Positions 24,741 through 32,843 of a DNA stretch of 34,705 nt are shown one piece after another (position 1 is the first letter of the stretch; each line of letters begins with the position of its first letter). The notes beneath the pieces were generated by a model that worked only from the letters and a program-made list of their open reading frames with translations, had not been told where the DNA came from and made no database searches. This DNA is from an uncultured bacterium. Its GTDB lineage: Bacteria > Bdellovibrionota_C > UBA2361 > JANWWW01. The DNA lies in contig CALHSA010000014.1 of assembly GCA_938038205.1 (NCBI GenBank), positions 1 to 34,705 on the forward strand. Direction: 5' to 3'. Made by a program: the position numbers and the translations under genes.

Positions 24741-25139
24741 ATGTCAATCGATTGGCTTTTAGATCTTCAAAAATCACTGGAATTTGGAAAAGAGTTTTTT
24801 GCTGTTCAGGGAGTCGGAAAGGGTGTGTGGATCATATCTAGAGATAAAGAAGCTCTTATATCTCAAGCAAAAAGTTTGGCAGATGCAAAAGGTTTTCCGA
24901 TTACTGTTTACAAGTTAATTCCCTTGAGTGAGAGTGTTACTGGTTGCGTTTATTTAGTCCCAACAAAAGTTGAGGAATCGGTTCACAGAGGAGAACCGAA
25001 TATTCAGTGGAGTTTAGTTGAAACTAAAGACGCGGCGGAACTTATAAGAGATCTTTCTCAAGGTCCAAGTCCCTACTTTGGTGCGCTCGAAGTTATAACT
25101 GTTAATCCTTCGAATAATCCCTCTAGTCAGAAACCCTAA
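24741..25139 (+). CDS. Unknown protein upstream of gatB (132 aa)
   Basis: Cytosolic-looking alpha/beta protein with no signal peptide or membrane segment, and a disordered Asn/Pro/Ser tail (120-132). Notable segment: FFAVQGVGKGVWIISRDKEALISQAKSLADAKG (19-51 region). I recognise no family. It starts at ATG 24741 with TATCAT about 12 nt upstream. Its TAA shares a base with the ATG of the next small gene, which in turn shares a base with gatB, so the three are one translational unit. A link to tRNA amidation or to ribosomal function is possible by context only. Confidence 0.7.
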   Translation: MSIDWLLDLQKSLEFGKEFFAVQGVGKGVWIISRDKEALISQAKSLADAKGFPITVYKLIPLSESVTGCVYLVPTKVEESVHRGEPNIQWSLVETKDAAELIRDLSQGPSPYFGALEVITVNPSNNPSSQKP

Positions 25140-25414
25140 TGCCGCTCTTCCAAGGAGAAGAAATAATTATTGTAGAAGAAATAATTACTTCACGATATAA
25201 AGGTTTAAGAAGACCTTTTAATTGGAGTGAGAGGGTTGAGGGATTTGACGTTGTAAAGACCGTAGATGGAAGACAGATCAAGCTATTCAGTAATGCCCAA
25301 CAGTCAGTTCCTGCTAAAGGTTGGAAATTGGCTATTCAGAAGCAGGGAGATCATTATATATGGACCTTATATGGTTTTACAGATGAGGCTGAATTCTCTT
25401 TGGAAGACTTTTAA
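25139..25414 (+). CDS. Small unknown protein (91 aa) coupled to gatB
   Basis: 91 aa, beta-rich, with alternating polar/hydrophobic strands (EEIIIVEEII; GWKLAIQKQGDHYIWTLYGF) and an acidic C-terminus. No cysteines, signal or membrane segment. It is joined by TAATG junctions to the gene before (25139) and to gatB after (25414), so it is almost certainly translated. I recognise no family. Confidence 0.7.
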   Translation: MPLFQGEEIIIVEEIITSRYKGLRRPFNWSERVEGFDVVKTVDGRQIKLFSNAQQSVPAKGWKLAIQKQGDHYIWTLYGFTDEAEFSLEDF

Positions 25415-26865
25415 TGGATTTTGAGCCGGTAATAGGTCTTGAACTTCACCTTCAATTAAACTCTACATGTAAATTATTTTCGAGAGCTGCTAATAAATTC
25501 ACCGAGGAACCAAACCTAAACGTTGATTACTATACATTTGCTTTACCTGGAACATTGCCCGTGCTAAATTTTGAGGCAGTTCGTAAAGCTTTAACATTAG
25601 CTTTAGCTCTAAATTGCCAGATTAACAAAGTGTCTTATTTTGATCGTAAACATTACTTTTATCCAGACTTACCAAAAGGTTACCAGATTACTCAATTTTA
25701 TCAGCCTCTAGCTGTTCTTGGAAAATTTATTTATCCAACCGATGGAATCTTAAAAGAGGTTCCCATAAAGTCTATCCAACTTGAGGAGGATGCTGGGAAA
25801 AGTTTGCATGACAAAACCCTAGGAAAATCGTTAGTTGATCTTAATCGTGCTGGTATGGTTTTAGTGGAGGTTGTAACAGATCCATGCTTTAGGAGACCTG
25901 ATGAAGCGGCAGAGTTTTTAAAGCATTTTAGAAACCTTGCTAAATTTTTAGATATCTCAGAAGCTAATCTTGAGAAAGGTTCCCTACGATGTGATGCGAA
26001 TGTTAGTGTAAGACCCAAAGATTCGATGGCCTTGGGTAATAGGGTAGAGATAAAAAATCTAAACTCCTTTAAATTCCTAACTCTTGCATTAAGTTATGAA
26101 ATAGGTAGACAAATCAAGGAGTTAAATTCAGGTAGAGAGGTTAAAAAAGAAACTAGGGGTTACAACGCTGAGAGAAACATAACGTACTCTTTAAGGACAA
26201 AAGAGGAATTGAGCGATTACAGATATATGAGAGATCCGGATCTGCCAGCTCTGTGTATCAGCGAAGCAATGCTTGATGAGGTACGTAGCAATATACCAGA
26301 GTTACCTCATAGCATATATAAGCGACTTGTTGAGATTGAAGGTGTTCCTAGTGCCGAAGCCATGCAAATTAGTTACAACAGGCCCTTGTACGAGTATGCT
26401 AAGTATATAAATTCAAGGGGAGTCTCTTTTAAACTAGCTATAAATTATTTAATTAACGATATCACCAGCCACTTAAAGGATCGGGACAACCCTGATGAGA
26501 TCCCGGTAAAAAGAGAAAGCCTAGCAGAATTATTACTTTTATATCAACAACGAAAGATCACATCAAAGGCCGTTAAGGAATGCATAGACGGAATGTTCAA
26601 GGACCCAGAACTTAACATAATGGATTTTCTTAAATCTAAAGAGTTCTTGATATCATTTACTGAGGAAGAAGTGCTCAACCTAGTAGATCAGGTTATATCT
26701 AGTTTCCCGGAGGTTATTCAGGAAATTAAAAAACAAACTGATCCAACAAACGAGTATGCCTCTAAACGCATATCTTTTTTAGTTGGTCAGGTCATGAAAC
26801 GTAAAAAAGGCCTTGACCCAAAGTTTGTTTTTGATCTTATACAAGAAAAACTTGGTATAAGATAA
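25414..26865 (+). CDS. gatB: Aspartyl/glutamyl-tRNA(Asn/Gln) amidotransferase subunit B
   Basis: 483 aa, normal length. GatB is the kinase/tRNA-binding subunit of GatCAB; it phosphorylates Glu-tRNA(Gln) or Asp-tRNA(Asn) so that ammonia from GatA can convert it. Family blocks: EPVIGLELHLQLNS (4-17), DRKHYFYPDLPKGYQITQF, LEEDAGKSLHD, GSLRCDANVSVR, NRVEIKNLNSF, RYMRDPDLP and a C-terminal YqeY-like helical tail (about 330-483). Here gatB is on the opposite strand from gatC-gatA and separated by one unrelated gene, an uncommon split of a frequently clustered set. Confidence 0.97.
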   Translation: MDFEPVIGLELHLQLNSTCKLFSRAANKFTEEPNLNVDYYTFALPGTLPVLNFEAVRKALTLALALNCQINKVSYFDRKHYFYPDLPKGYQITQFYQPLAVLGKFIYPTDGILKEVPIKSIQLEEDAGKSLHDKTLGKSLVDLNRAGMVLVEVVTDPCFRRPDEAAEFLKHFRNLAKFLDISEANLEKGSLRCDANVSVRPKDSMALGNRVEIKNLNSFKFLTLALSYEIGRQIKELNSGREVKKETRGYNAERNITYSLRTKEELSDYRYMRDPDLPALCISEAMLDEVRSNIPELPHSIYKRLVEIEGVPSAEAMQISYNRPLYEYAKYINSRGVSFKLAINYLINDITSHLKDRDNPDEIPVKRESLAELLLLYQQRKITSKAVKECIDGMFKDPELNIMDFLKSKEFLISFTEEEVLNLVDQVISSFPEVIQEIKKQTDPTNEYASKRISFLVGQVMKRKKGLDPKFVFDLIQEKLGIR

Positions 26866-26902
26866 CGGAAACAAAAAAAAATAACATAACTTAATTAGAT
26901 AA

Positions 26903-27805
26903 ATGAGTATAAATTCATTAGAGTTACTGACTTTTCTCCTTCCTCCACAAATTCAATTACTTATGGCTGCAGGTTATCTTGCACAGAAATATTTAAATGG
27001 AGAAGAGATAACCGTAGCCGATGCTCTTTCACTTGGGGTTGGGAGTATTCCTTCAGTAAGAGCAGCTCGTCTGCTAGCAAATCCTATTAACTTAAGAAAA
27101 GTTAAGACAGTTATGGACCGAGAGGGGCCATTAATAAAAAGCATTATTTATAACAAGTACCTTAAAGTTCCTGAAGAGGCCCTATTAAAGTCCGTAAAAA
27201 ATTTAAATAACACCCCTGAGAGTATGACAAGATTTTTCCAAGCCATAGATGAATATGACAAATCGGTATCAAATTTACTCACAGATAAAAGAATTCGCGA
27301 ACAAGTAGCAAAACAGTGCCCTCAATTTGCAAAGCTTAATCCTAGAGAGCAAGAACTTCTTCTGGATAATTTAATAAGAAAAGAGGTAGACGATTCTTTA
27401 AATCGTGTGATAGCAGAAGTAAATTCTAAAAACATTGACCAAAATTTAAAAAAACGAGTAATAAAAAGACTTGAAAAATCGAAAGCTCGAATACGAAAGA
27501 AAAAGAAGGCTAAAAAACCAAAAAATTGGTTTATGAGACAATCCAATCAAAAACGTAGAAACGTGACACATCAACCAGGAGTCCGGGTAGAAGCTGTTAC
27601 GCCAAGTAAAATGAACTCATCAGTGGACCCTAGAACCCCTGATAAAAAACCACATGATCCAGTTCAAGATAAGAGAGTCGAAAGGAATTCCCCAAAGGTA
27701 GACTTGGGTCAACCTAAGACAAAAACTAAAAATCCCAGAAGTTTTCTGGTAAAGGGTATGTTCGGAAAAGCAGAAAATTCGGTGTTTGGAAAAATCTATG
27801 AATAG
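26903..27805 (+). CDS. Unknown basic protein between gatB and gatA
   Basis: 300 aa; I do not recognise it. The N-terminus (1-60) is hydrophobic and helical, with YLAQKYLNGEEITVADALSLGVGSIPSVRAARLL, a pattern reminiscent of membrane-inserting helical hairpins or linker regions in secreted toxin-type proteins, but not diagnostic. Residues 70-190 are helical and charged; from about 190 the protein is strongly basic (KARIRKKKKAKKPK) and then low-complexity and probably disordered (Pro/Lys/Asn-rich) to the end. A nucleic-acid or polyanion-binding tail is plausible. It starts 37 nt after gatB and ends 10 nt before the convergent gatA stop. Confidence 0.65.
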   Translation: MSINSLELLTFLLPPQIQLLMAAGYLAQKYLNGEEITVADALSLGVGSIPSVRAARLLANPINLRKVKTVMDREGPLIKSIIYNKYLKVPEEALLKSVKNLNNTPESMTRFFQAIDEYDKSVSNLLTDKRIREQVAKQCPQFAKLNPREQELLLDNLIRKEVDDSLNRVIAEVNSKNIDQNLKKRVIKRLEKSKARIRKKKKAKKPKNWFMRQSNQKRRNVTHQPGVRVEAVTPSKMNSSVDPRTPDKKPHDPVQDKRVERNSPKVDLGQPKTKTKNPRSFLVKGMFGKAENSVFGKIYE

Positions 27806-27815
27806 CCGTTGTTTT

Positions 27816-29237
27816 TTAACAAATTAATATTGGTGGGACAGCTTTGTTAAATTCATGATTTCTCTCAAAAAGCTCAGCATAATGAAATAATTTATCTTCG
27901 GAGAATAAATTGCCAATAATTTGAACGCCAATCGGTAAATTATTTGAAGAGAATCCAGCGGGAAATGATAGTGCTGGATATCCACACAAATTTGCAAGAA
28001 CAGTAAAAATATCCATTAAATACTCTTGAACAACCGTTTGGCTCTCATCTATTCGAGGTGGCAAAACAGGACTAGTTGGTGTAAGTAAAACATCAATATT
28101 TTGGAACACCTCCTCCATCATTCTAAAAACTCTGCCCCTAAGTTTAAGTGCCTTAGAGTAATACCTACCTTGATACCCAGCAGAGAGCACAAAATTTCCC
28201 AATAAAATTCTTCTCCTTACCTCCTCTCCAAACCCTAGAGTTCTAATTTTGAGGTAATATGAGTCTAACTCAGTTTCAGTGGCATCAAGACTAAAGCCAT
28301 ACCTTAACCCATCAAATCTGCTAAGATTTGAAGCAGCTTCAGCAGTGCAAATAATGTAGTAGCACGGAATGATATACTTTAAAAACTCCAAATTAAGCTC
28401 CAAACACTCGTAACCCTCTTCTTTAAAAAAATTGATTGTTTTTGAGTAAGTTAACAGAATTTCAGGGTCTATATGATTCCTAAACTCATTAAGGTTTAGG
28501 TATCCAAATCTTTTTTTTATTACGGGTTCTGGGAAAGCCGAGGAATCAACTGAAGTTTCATCATTCTCATCAATCCCCGAGATTAAATTAAGGATCTCAC
28601 GGACGGTGTTAACATCAGAGGCCATTACACCTATGCAATCTAAACTTGAGCCAAAAGCGATTAACCCATACCGACTGACTTTACCATATGTTGGCTTTAG
28701 GCCATACACTCCACAGAAAGCAGCTGGAAGCCTGACTGAGCCCCCCGTATCCGATCCCAGAGCAGCCACACAAATCCTACTAGCTACTGCTACTGCTGAA
28801 CCTCCACTTGAACCTCCAGGAACCCTGGTAATGTCCCAGGGGTTAAGACACGCACCGTACACCGAATTCTTATTCTTTGATCCCATACCAAACTCATCCA
28901 GATTTGATTTTCCAACTATAAAACACCCTGCCTCTTTCAACCTTTTAACCGCTGTAGCATCATAGGGCGGAATAAACCCCTCTAGAATTTTACTGGCTGC
29001 AGTTGTAAGAATATCTTTAGTTACTATATTGTCTTTAATTACAACAGGGACCCCAAAAAATTCCTTTTTGCCATTCAAATCAGAATTATTAAAATTTAGA
29101 GCTTCAAAATTTGAGGTGATTATACAATTTGTCTGCCGAACCTTTTCATAGTTATATAAAATTTGATCGTAAACAAATTTCAATCCTTTTTTTTCTCTTA
29201 ACTCAAAAAAACTTTTCAAAGTGAGATCAAGTATCAT
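27816..29237 (-). CDS. gatA: Aspartyl/glutamyl-tRNA(Asn/Gln) amidotransferase subunit A
   Basis: 473 aa amidase-signature enzyme that hydrolyses glutamine and supplies ammonia to GatB. The Ser-cisSer-Lys triad can be placed: Lys68 in VVIKDN, Ser143 in GGSSGGS and Ser167 in GSDTGGSVRLPAAFCG; the 75- and 24-residue spacings equal those of characterised GatA proteins. The C-terminal substrate segment PTSPVLPP is present. The start at ATG 29237 overlaps gatC by 11 nt. Together with gatC and gatB it makes a complete GatCAB, implying mischarging by a non-discriminating GluRS and/or AspRS. Confidence 0.97.
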   Translation of the reverse strand: MILDLTLKSFFELREKKGLKFVYDQILYNYEKVRQTNCIITSNFEALNFNNSDLNGKKEFFGVPVVIKDNIVTKDILTTAASKILEGFIPPYDATAVKRLKEAGCFIVGKSNLDEFGMGSKNKNSVYGACLNPWDITRVPGGSSGGSAVAVASRICVAALGSDTGGSVRLPAAFCGVYGLKPTYGKVSRYGLIAFGSSLDCIGVMASDVNTVREILNLISGIDENDETSVDSSAFPEPVIKKRFGYLNLNEFRNHIDPEILLTYSKTINFFKEEGYECLELNLEFLKYIIPCYYIICTAEAASNLSRFDGLRYGFSLDATETELDSYYLKIRTLGFGEEVRRRILLGNFVLSAGYQGRYYSKALKLRGRVFRMMEEVFQNIDVLLTPTSPVLPPRIDESQTVVQEYLMDIFTVLANLCGYPALSFPAGFSSNNLPIGVQIIGNLFSEDKLFHYAELFERNHEFNKAVPPILIC

Positions 29238-29511
29238 CAGTTATCACTAACGGCGCTACAATATATGAACTTAATGTCTTTGGAACGTTCCTAAAAAGCT
29301 CATCCCTTCGTACATTTAAGGGCTGATTAAAATACTTAATTCTTAGAAATTTGCTAGTAGGATGAACAAATTCCTCCTCATTTAAGTTTTCTATCTCATC
29401 AAGTGCCTGAAAAAGCTCTAGTATTGCTACAATAGACTCCGAAATATTTTCACCCTCTATTTTCGACAAATGCGTTAAAAAATCAATGGAAACTAACGGC
29501 TTATCCGACAT
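29227..29511 (-). CDS. gatC: Aspartyl/glutamyl-tRNA(Asn/Gln) amidotransferase subunit C
   Basis: 94 aa, the expected size. GatC is a belt-like stabilising subunit that wraps GatA and contacts GatB. The short N-terminal helices (FLTHLSKIEGENISESIVAI) and a central linker lead to the conserved-type C-terminal region containing LRRDE-like 'VRRDELFRNVPKT'. It overlaps gatA by 11 nt. It is divergent from sthA across 58 nt. Confidence 0.9.
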   Translation of the reverse strand: MSDKPLVSIDFLTHLSKIEGENISESIVAILELFQALDEIENLNEEEFVHPTSKFLRIKYFNQPLNVRRDELFRNVPKTLSSYIVAPLVITDDT

Positions 29512-29552
29512 TTAAACAACTTTGTTGATCTTTAGAGTATCATAATTTAAGG

Positions 29553-29558
29553 TATTAT
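29553..29558 (+). promoter_or_regulatory. Possible -10 element for sthA
   Basis: TATTAT with 11 nt to the sthA ATG, in the 58-nt divergent gap with gatC. Predicted leader about 4-5 nt; no Shine-Dalgarno sequence in between. No strong -35. Confidence 0.35.
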
Positions 29559-29569
29559 TTAAACAGCAA

Positions 29570-30979
29570 ATGACAAAGTATGATTATGATCTTGTTGCGA
29601 TAGGTTGTGGCCCTGCTGGTCAGAAGGCCGCATTACAAGCTGCAAAATTAAGGAAGAAAACGGCAATTATTGATGAAAGAGAGGTTGTAGGCGGAATCTG
29701 TACAAATATTGGCACTATTCCAAGCAAAAGCTTTAGAGAGGCAGTCATATACCTTTCGGGTTACAGGCAGCGACCGATTTATGGAGCAGGCTATCGAGTT
29801 AAATCAAAAATAGAGATGCAAGATCTTACCTACAGGTGTGCAAAAATAATAGGTTCAGAGGTAGAGGTAATACGAGCCCAATTAATGAGAAATAATGTTG
29901 ATGTAATTTTTGGGCACGGCAGTTTACTTGATGAACACACTATTTTGGTAAAAAAAACAGATGGCACAGAGGAAAAAATAACCTCTGAATTCATAGTAAT
30001 AGCTGTAGGTGCTAAACCTTACCATCCAGAAAACATTGTTTTTAATCAGAGAAACATACTTGACTCTGATTACATACTAACACTTCCAGAGTTACCGAAA
30101 AGTATGATAGTAGTTGGCGGTGGTGTAATTGGAGTTGAATACGCAACGATGTTTGCAGCATTAGGAGTCGCTGTTACACTAGTTGATGGAAGAAAAAGAC
30201 TTTTATCTTTTATAGATGAAGAGATTGTAGAGAGCCTTAAATATCAAATGAGATCCAACGGCATTACCCTTCGATTAGGTGAGCAAGTAACAAAGGTAAA
30301 AGAAAAGGAAGATCATTCTGGTGTCATTATTGAATTATCTAGTGGGAAAGTATTGGTAGCAGATGTTGCTTTGATCTCAGCAGGTAGAGTAAGTGCTACT
30401 ACTAATTTGGGATTAGAAAATGTTGGTATCGAATTAGGGGAGAGAGGTAAAATAATTGTTGATGAAAATTTTCGCACTAATGTGAAAAATATCTTTGCGG
30501 TTGGTGATGTGATAGGTTTTCCGGCTCTTGCGTCAACCTCTGCCCATCAAGGTAGATTAGCAGCTTTGGCTGCATTTGATTTCAAAAATACAGTGAAGGA
30601 ATATGCATTACCTTTTGGTATATACAGCATACCAGAAATATCAATGGTTGGTATGACTGAAGAGGAAGCTACAGAGAAGAATATCCCTTATGAGGTTGGA
30701 GTTGCAAAGTACAGGGATTGTGCTAAAGGTGTAATTATAGGTGATATGGAGGGAATGATGAAAATTCTAATACACAGAAAAGATAAAAGCTTACTAGGGG
30801 TCCATATAATCGGTGAGGGGGCTTCAGAGTTAATTCACATAGGTCAGACGGTAATGGGCTTGAATGGTACTTTAAATTACCTTTTAGATGTAGTTTTTAA
30901 CTTCCCTACGTTAGCTGAATCTTACAAAATCGCTGCTTACAATTGTTTCAATAAGCTTACTGCAGCGGAAGAGTTGTAG
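29570..30979 (+). CDS. sthA: Soluble pyridine nucleotide transhydrogenase (Si-specific)
   Basis: 469 aa flavoprotein that moves hydride between NADPH and NAD+ in the cytosol. The FAD-binding GCGPAG starts at 12; the region GGICTNIGTIPSKSFREAV keeps the first redox Cys (Cys44) but has Thr49 where dihydrolipoamide dehydrogenase has the second, which is the SthA hallmark. VEVIRAQL (98-105), the NAD(P)-binding GGGVIGVE (183-190) and the C-terminal interface LLGVHIIGEGASELIHIGQTV / FNFPTLAESYK also follow SthA and not Lpd. Convergent with cpaB, 2 nt apart. Confidence 0.9.
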   Translation: MTKYDYDLVAIGCGPAGQKAALQAAKLRKKTAIIDEREVVGGICTNIGTIPSKSFREAVIYLSGYRQRPIYGAGYRVKSKIEMQDLTYRCAKIIGSEVEVIRAQLMRNNVDVIFGHGSLLDEHTILVKKTDGTEEKITSEFIVIAVGAKPYHPENIVFNQRNILDSDYILTLPELPKSMIVVGGGVIGVEYATMFAALGVAVTLVDGRKRLLSFIDEEIVESLKYQMRSNGITLRLGEQVTKVKEKEDHSGVIIELSSGKVLVADVALISAGRVSATTNLGLENVGIELGERGKIIVDENFRTNVKNIFAVGDVIGFPALASTSAHQGRLAALAAFDFKNTVKEYALPFGIYSIPEISMVGMTEEEATEKNIPYEVGVAKYRDCAKGVIIGDMEGMMKILIHRKDKSLLGVHIIGEGASELIHIGQTVMGLNGTLNYLLDVVFNFPTLAESYKIAAYNCFNKLTAAEEL

Positions 30980-31001
30980 CTTTATTCTAGTGGAATAAGC
31001 T
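30978..31001. terminator. Possible bidirectional hairpin at the sthA/cpaB junction
   Basis: AGCTTTATTC, a 5-nt loop, and GAATAAGCT form a 9-bp stem with one bulged T. The structure covers the stop codons of both convergent genes, which fits a shared terminator, but no U-tract follows on either strand and the stem is AT-rich. Confidence 0.3.
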
Positions 31002-31860
31002 CACCCACTTTGTCGCAAGAGATAGCAAAAAGTTTGTCACCTATTTTTACTGTACCACTCTTACAACCAATTTCCTTTTTGTTTTCAACCTGGTAGTTAG
31101 GATCTGTTATAAACCTATCAGACACTGCTTCCACTTTAGGAACCCCGGAATCATCAGGGGCCCTCATAATCAAACCCAATCTACCAGATTGTTTTGCCGT
31201 TTGAATGACCAATGCTTCCTCAGGAGTGACCTCTAAAGTTAGGGTGGTTCTTCTAGGCTGAGATTTCCTAGCTTCAGGCCCTTTACCAGCGGAAAAAACT
31301 GTTGGATCACCACCTAATGATAAAACTCTAGCATTGTGAACAATAATTCTTGTCTCAAGTGATTTATTTTTGGGGTTACGGTAGGTTAACGTCACATCAA
31401 CTCTAGTCCCAGGTCTTGCGAAACCCTCCACAGAAGTTGTTTCATCAACCTCTATTGATACTGCCCTCATACCTGGACTCAAAGGTAAAGAAACAACTAT
31501 AGGCTCACTCGATATTTGCCTGAATCTTAACGGAGTACCAGGCTCTAACACCTCTACCGTATAAAAGTTCATTACATCCTTCAAGTTAGTAACTGCATCC
31601 TCAAAAACCTGATTTTTAGGCCAAAGAACCTCCCTAAATCTGACCGTTGATAATTGTACGCCTACAGGAACACTTTTCTCAGGCGTATACAAGGTAACTG
31701 TTAGGGGCTCTGCCATTGAAACTGTCGATTTAGAAACTTTTTTAAGTGAAGTTAAACTGTAAATTGTAATCAAGACTGTAAGAACCATGAAAATAGCTAC
31801 AATACTTAGTATTTTTAGTCTAAAAGAGACTGAACTTAATCTTCGAGTTTTCTGGAGCAT
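30982..31860 (-). CDS. cpaB: Flp pilus assembly protein CpaB/RcpC
   Basis: 292 aa. One N-terminal transmembrane helix (about 16-35) is followed by a periplasmic SAF-like domain (about 52-125; EPLTVTLYTPEKSVPVGVQL, EVLEPGTPLRF) and the CpaB core: SPGMRAVSIEVDETTSVEGFARPGTRVDVTLTY, then TLEVTPEEALVIQTAKQSGRLGLIMR. That order is diagnostic for CpaB/RcpC, which supports secretion of Flp pilins by the Tad machine. Usually it sits upstream of the secretin gene; here it stands alone between sthA and a divergent lipoprotein gene, far from the TadE/TadG-like genes at 1-954. A Cys pair lies in the last 35 residues. Confidence 0.88.
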   Translation of the reverse strand: MLQKTRRLSSVSFRLKILSIVAIFMVLTVLITIYSLTSLKKVSKSTVSMAEPLTVTLYTPEKSVPVGVQLSTVRFREVLWPKNQVFEDAVTNLKDVMNFYTVEVLEPGTPLRFRQISSEPIVVSLPLSPGMRAVSIEVDETTSVEGFARPGTRVDVTLTYRNPKNKSLETRIIVHNARVLSLGGDPTVFSAGKGPEARKSQPRRTTLTLEVTPEEALVIQTAKQSGRLGLIMRAPDDSGVPKVEAVSDRFITDPNYQVENKKEIGCKSGTVKIGDKLFAISCDKVGELIPLE

Positions 31861-31894
31861 CTAATGAAATTATAATACTTTTTAATATCGGTAA

Positions 31895-32242
31895 GTGTTT
31901 TTATTTTTTAAAACTTTTTTGCTAAGTTTTTTGATCGTATCCTGTGTCAAATCCTCAAACCTTCCCAAAGTTTCCTCAAAATTAGTCGAACCTCGTAAAT
32001 TAGAAAACCGAGATGCACTAATTATAAATGTGCCTGATAAATTCAGACAGGCGCAAAATTTGAGAGTGATTTTTAAGTGTAGTAATAAAAGTGAACTAGT
32101 TGTTCAGACATTGAATGAAGAATCAAGATTCTCGATTAGTGATAATTATTATATTTTTGTTCAAGAGCCAGCAGATTGTTTAGTTGATTCGGTTAAGCTT
32201 GTTTTTGATAATACAGAGTCAGATTGGATAGTAGTTCAATAG
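31895..32242 (+). CDS. Small putative lipoprotein
   Basis: 115 aa. The signal peptide ends LLSFLIVSC, a good lipobox (Ile-Val-Ser-Cys, Cys about residue 17), so an outer- or inner-membrane lipoprotein is likely. The mature part has beta strands (DALIINVP; NLRVIFKCS; ELVVQTL; YYIFVQEP), suggesting a single small beta domain. The family is unknown. The start is GTG at 31895 with TAATAT about 6 nt before it. It is divergent from cpaB across 34 nt, which could mean a pilus-associated lipoprotein, by context only. Confidence 0.65.
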   Translation: MFLFFKTFLLSFLIVSCVKSSNLPKVSSKLVEPRKLENRDALIINVPDKFRQAQNLRVIFKCSNKSELVVQTLNEESRFSISDNYYIFVQEPADCLVDSVKLVFDNTESDWIVVQ

Positions 32243-32258
32243 GGTATTAATAAAAGGA

Positions 32259-32287
32259 TTTAGGGTTAAATGACAATACTATAAAAT
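32259..32287 (+). promoter_or_regulatory. Putative scpB promoter
   Basis: TTTAGG (32259-32264) and TAAAAT (32282-32287) are 17 nt apart, with 6 nt from the -10 to the ATG, so the transcript would be leaderless. No Shine-Dalgarno sequence is present. Confidence 0.4.
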
Positions 32288-32293
32288 TTTTGT

Positions 32294-32803
32294 ATGAATT
32301 TAAAAAGACAACTTAAAGCTGCCTGCATCGCAAGTGCAGACAAAGGTATAAATGTAAGCAAAATTTTAGATATCTTACAAATTAATTTAACGGAATTATT
32401 ACAGCTGGTAGATGAGATTAACCAAGAAGATGATGTTATTCAACTTAAGTTTACAGGGAAAAAAATTTTTGCGAATATTAAAGCTGAATATTTTGATTTA
32501 TTGAAAAAACTTGATCTCATCTCAGAAACAAAATTATCCCCTTCCTTACAAGAGACATTAGCGATAGTAGCTTATCTATCTCCTTGTAAAAAATCTGAAA
32601 TAGACTTTATAAGAGGAGTTGAATCTAGTCACACTATTCTCTCCCTGATGAATTTAGGTTACATACAAAAAACGGGTGATGATCAATATGAACTTAGTGA
32701 GAAAGCATTATCTCACATGCAAATAACTGAACCTTCTGAACTTCCAAACTACGATTTGATCAGAAGTGAGTTTCAAGTTAAGCTCCAAAATTTGAAATTA
32801 TAA
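32294..32803 (+). CDS. scpB: Segregation and condensation protein B (ScpB)-like
   Basis: 169 aa, slightly short for ScpB (about 180-200). ScpB is the winged-helix kite subunit that, with ScpA and SMC, compacts chromosomes. The N-terminal winged helix (1-70) is weakly conserved; the second contains the recognisable block SLQETLAIVAYLSPCKKSEIDFIRGVESSHTILSLMNLGYIQ (83-124 region), matching 'ALETLAIIAY.QPITR.EIE.IRGV'. The usual GRP...YGTT ending is degenerate (TGDDQYELSEKAL). No scpA is next to it. Followed by the M42 peptidase after 40 nt. Confidence 0.78.
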   Translation: MNLKRQLKAACIASADKGINVSKILDILQINLTELLQLVDEINQEDDVIQLKFTGKKIFANIKAEYFDLLKKLDLISETKLSPSLQETLAIVAYLSPCKKSEIDFIRGVESSHTILSLMNLGYIQKTGDDQYELSEKALSHMQITEPSELPNYDLIRSEFQVKLQNLKL

Positions 32804-32843
32804 TCTAGATTAACCATTTATACTTGTTGTTAAATTTAAAGAT

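Noticed and set aside
27806-27840. Terminator between the basic protein gene and gatA
   Set aside because: Only a 5-bp TTGTT/AACAA stem with a T loop, all A/T apart from one pair; too weak.
28606-28965. 119-aa plus-strand ORF inside gatA
   Set aside because: Shadow of the conserved amidase-signature region of gatA.
29570-30979. Dihydrolipoamide dehydrogenase
   Set aside because: The second redox cysteine is Thr (Thr49) and the rest follows SthA.
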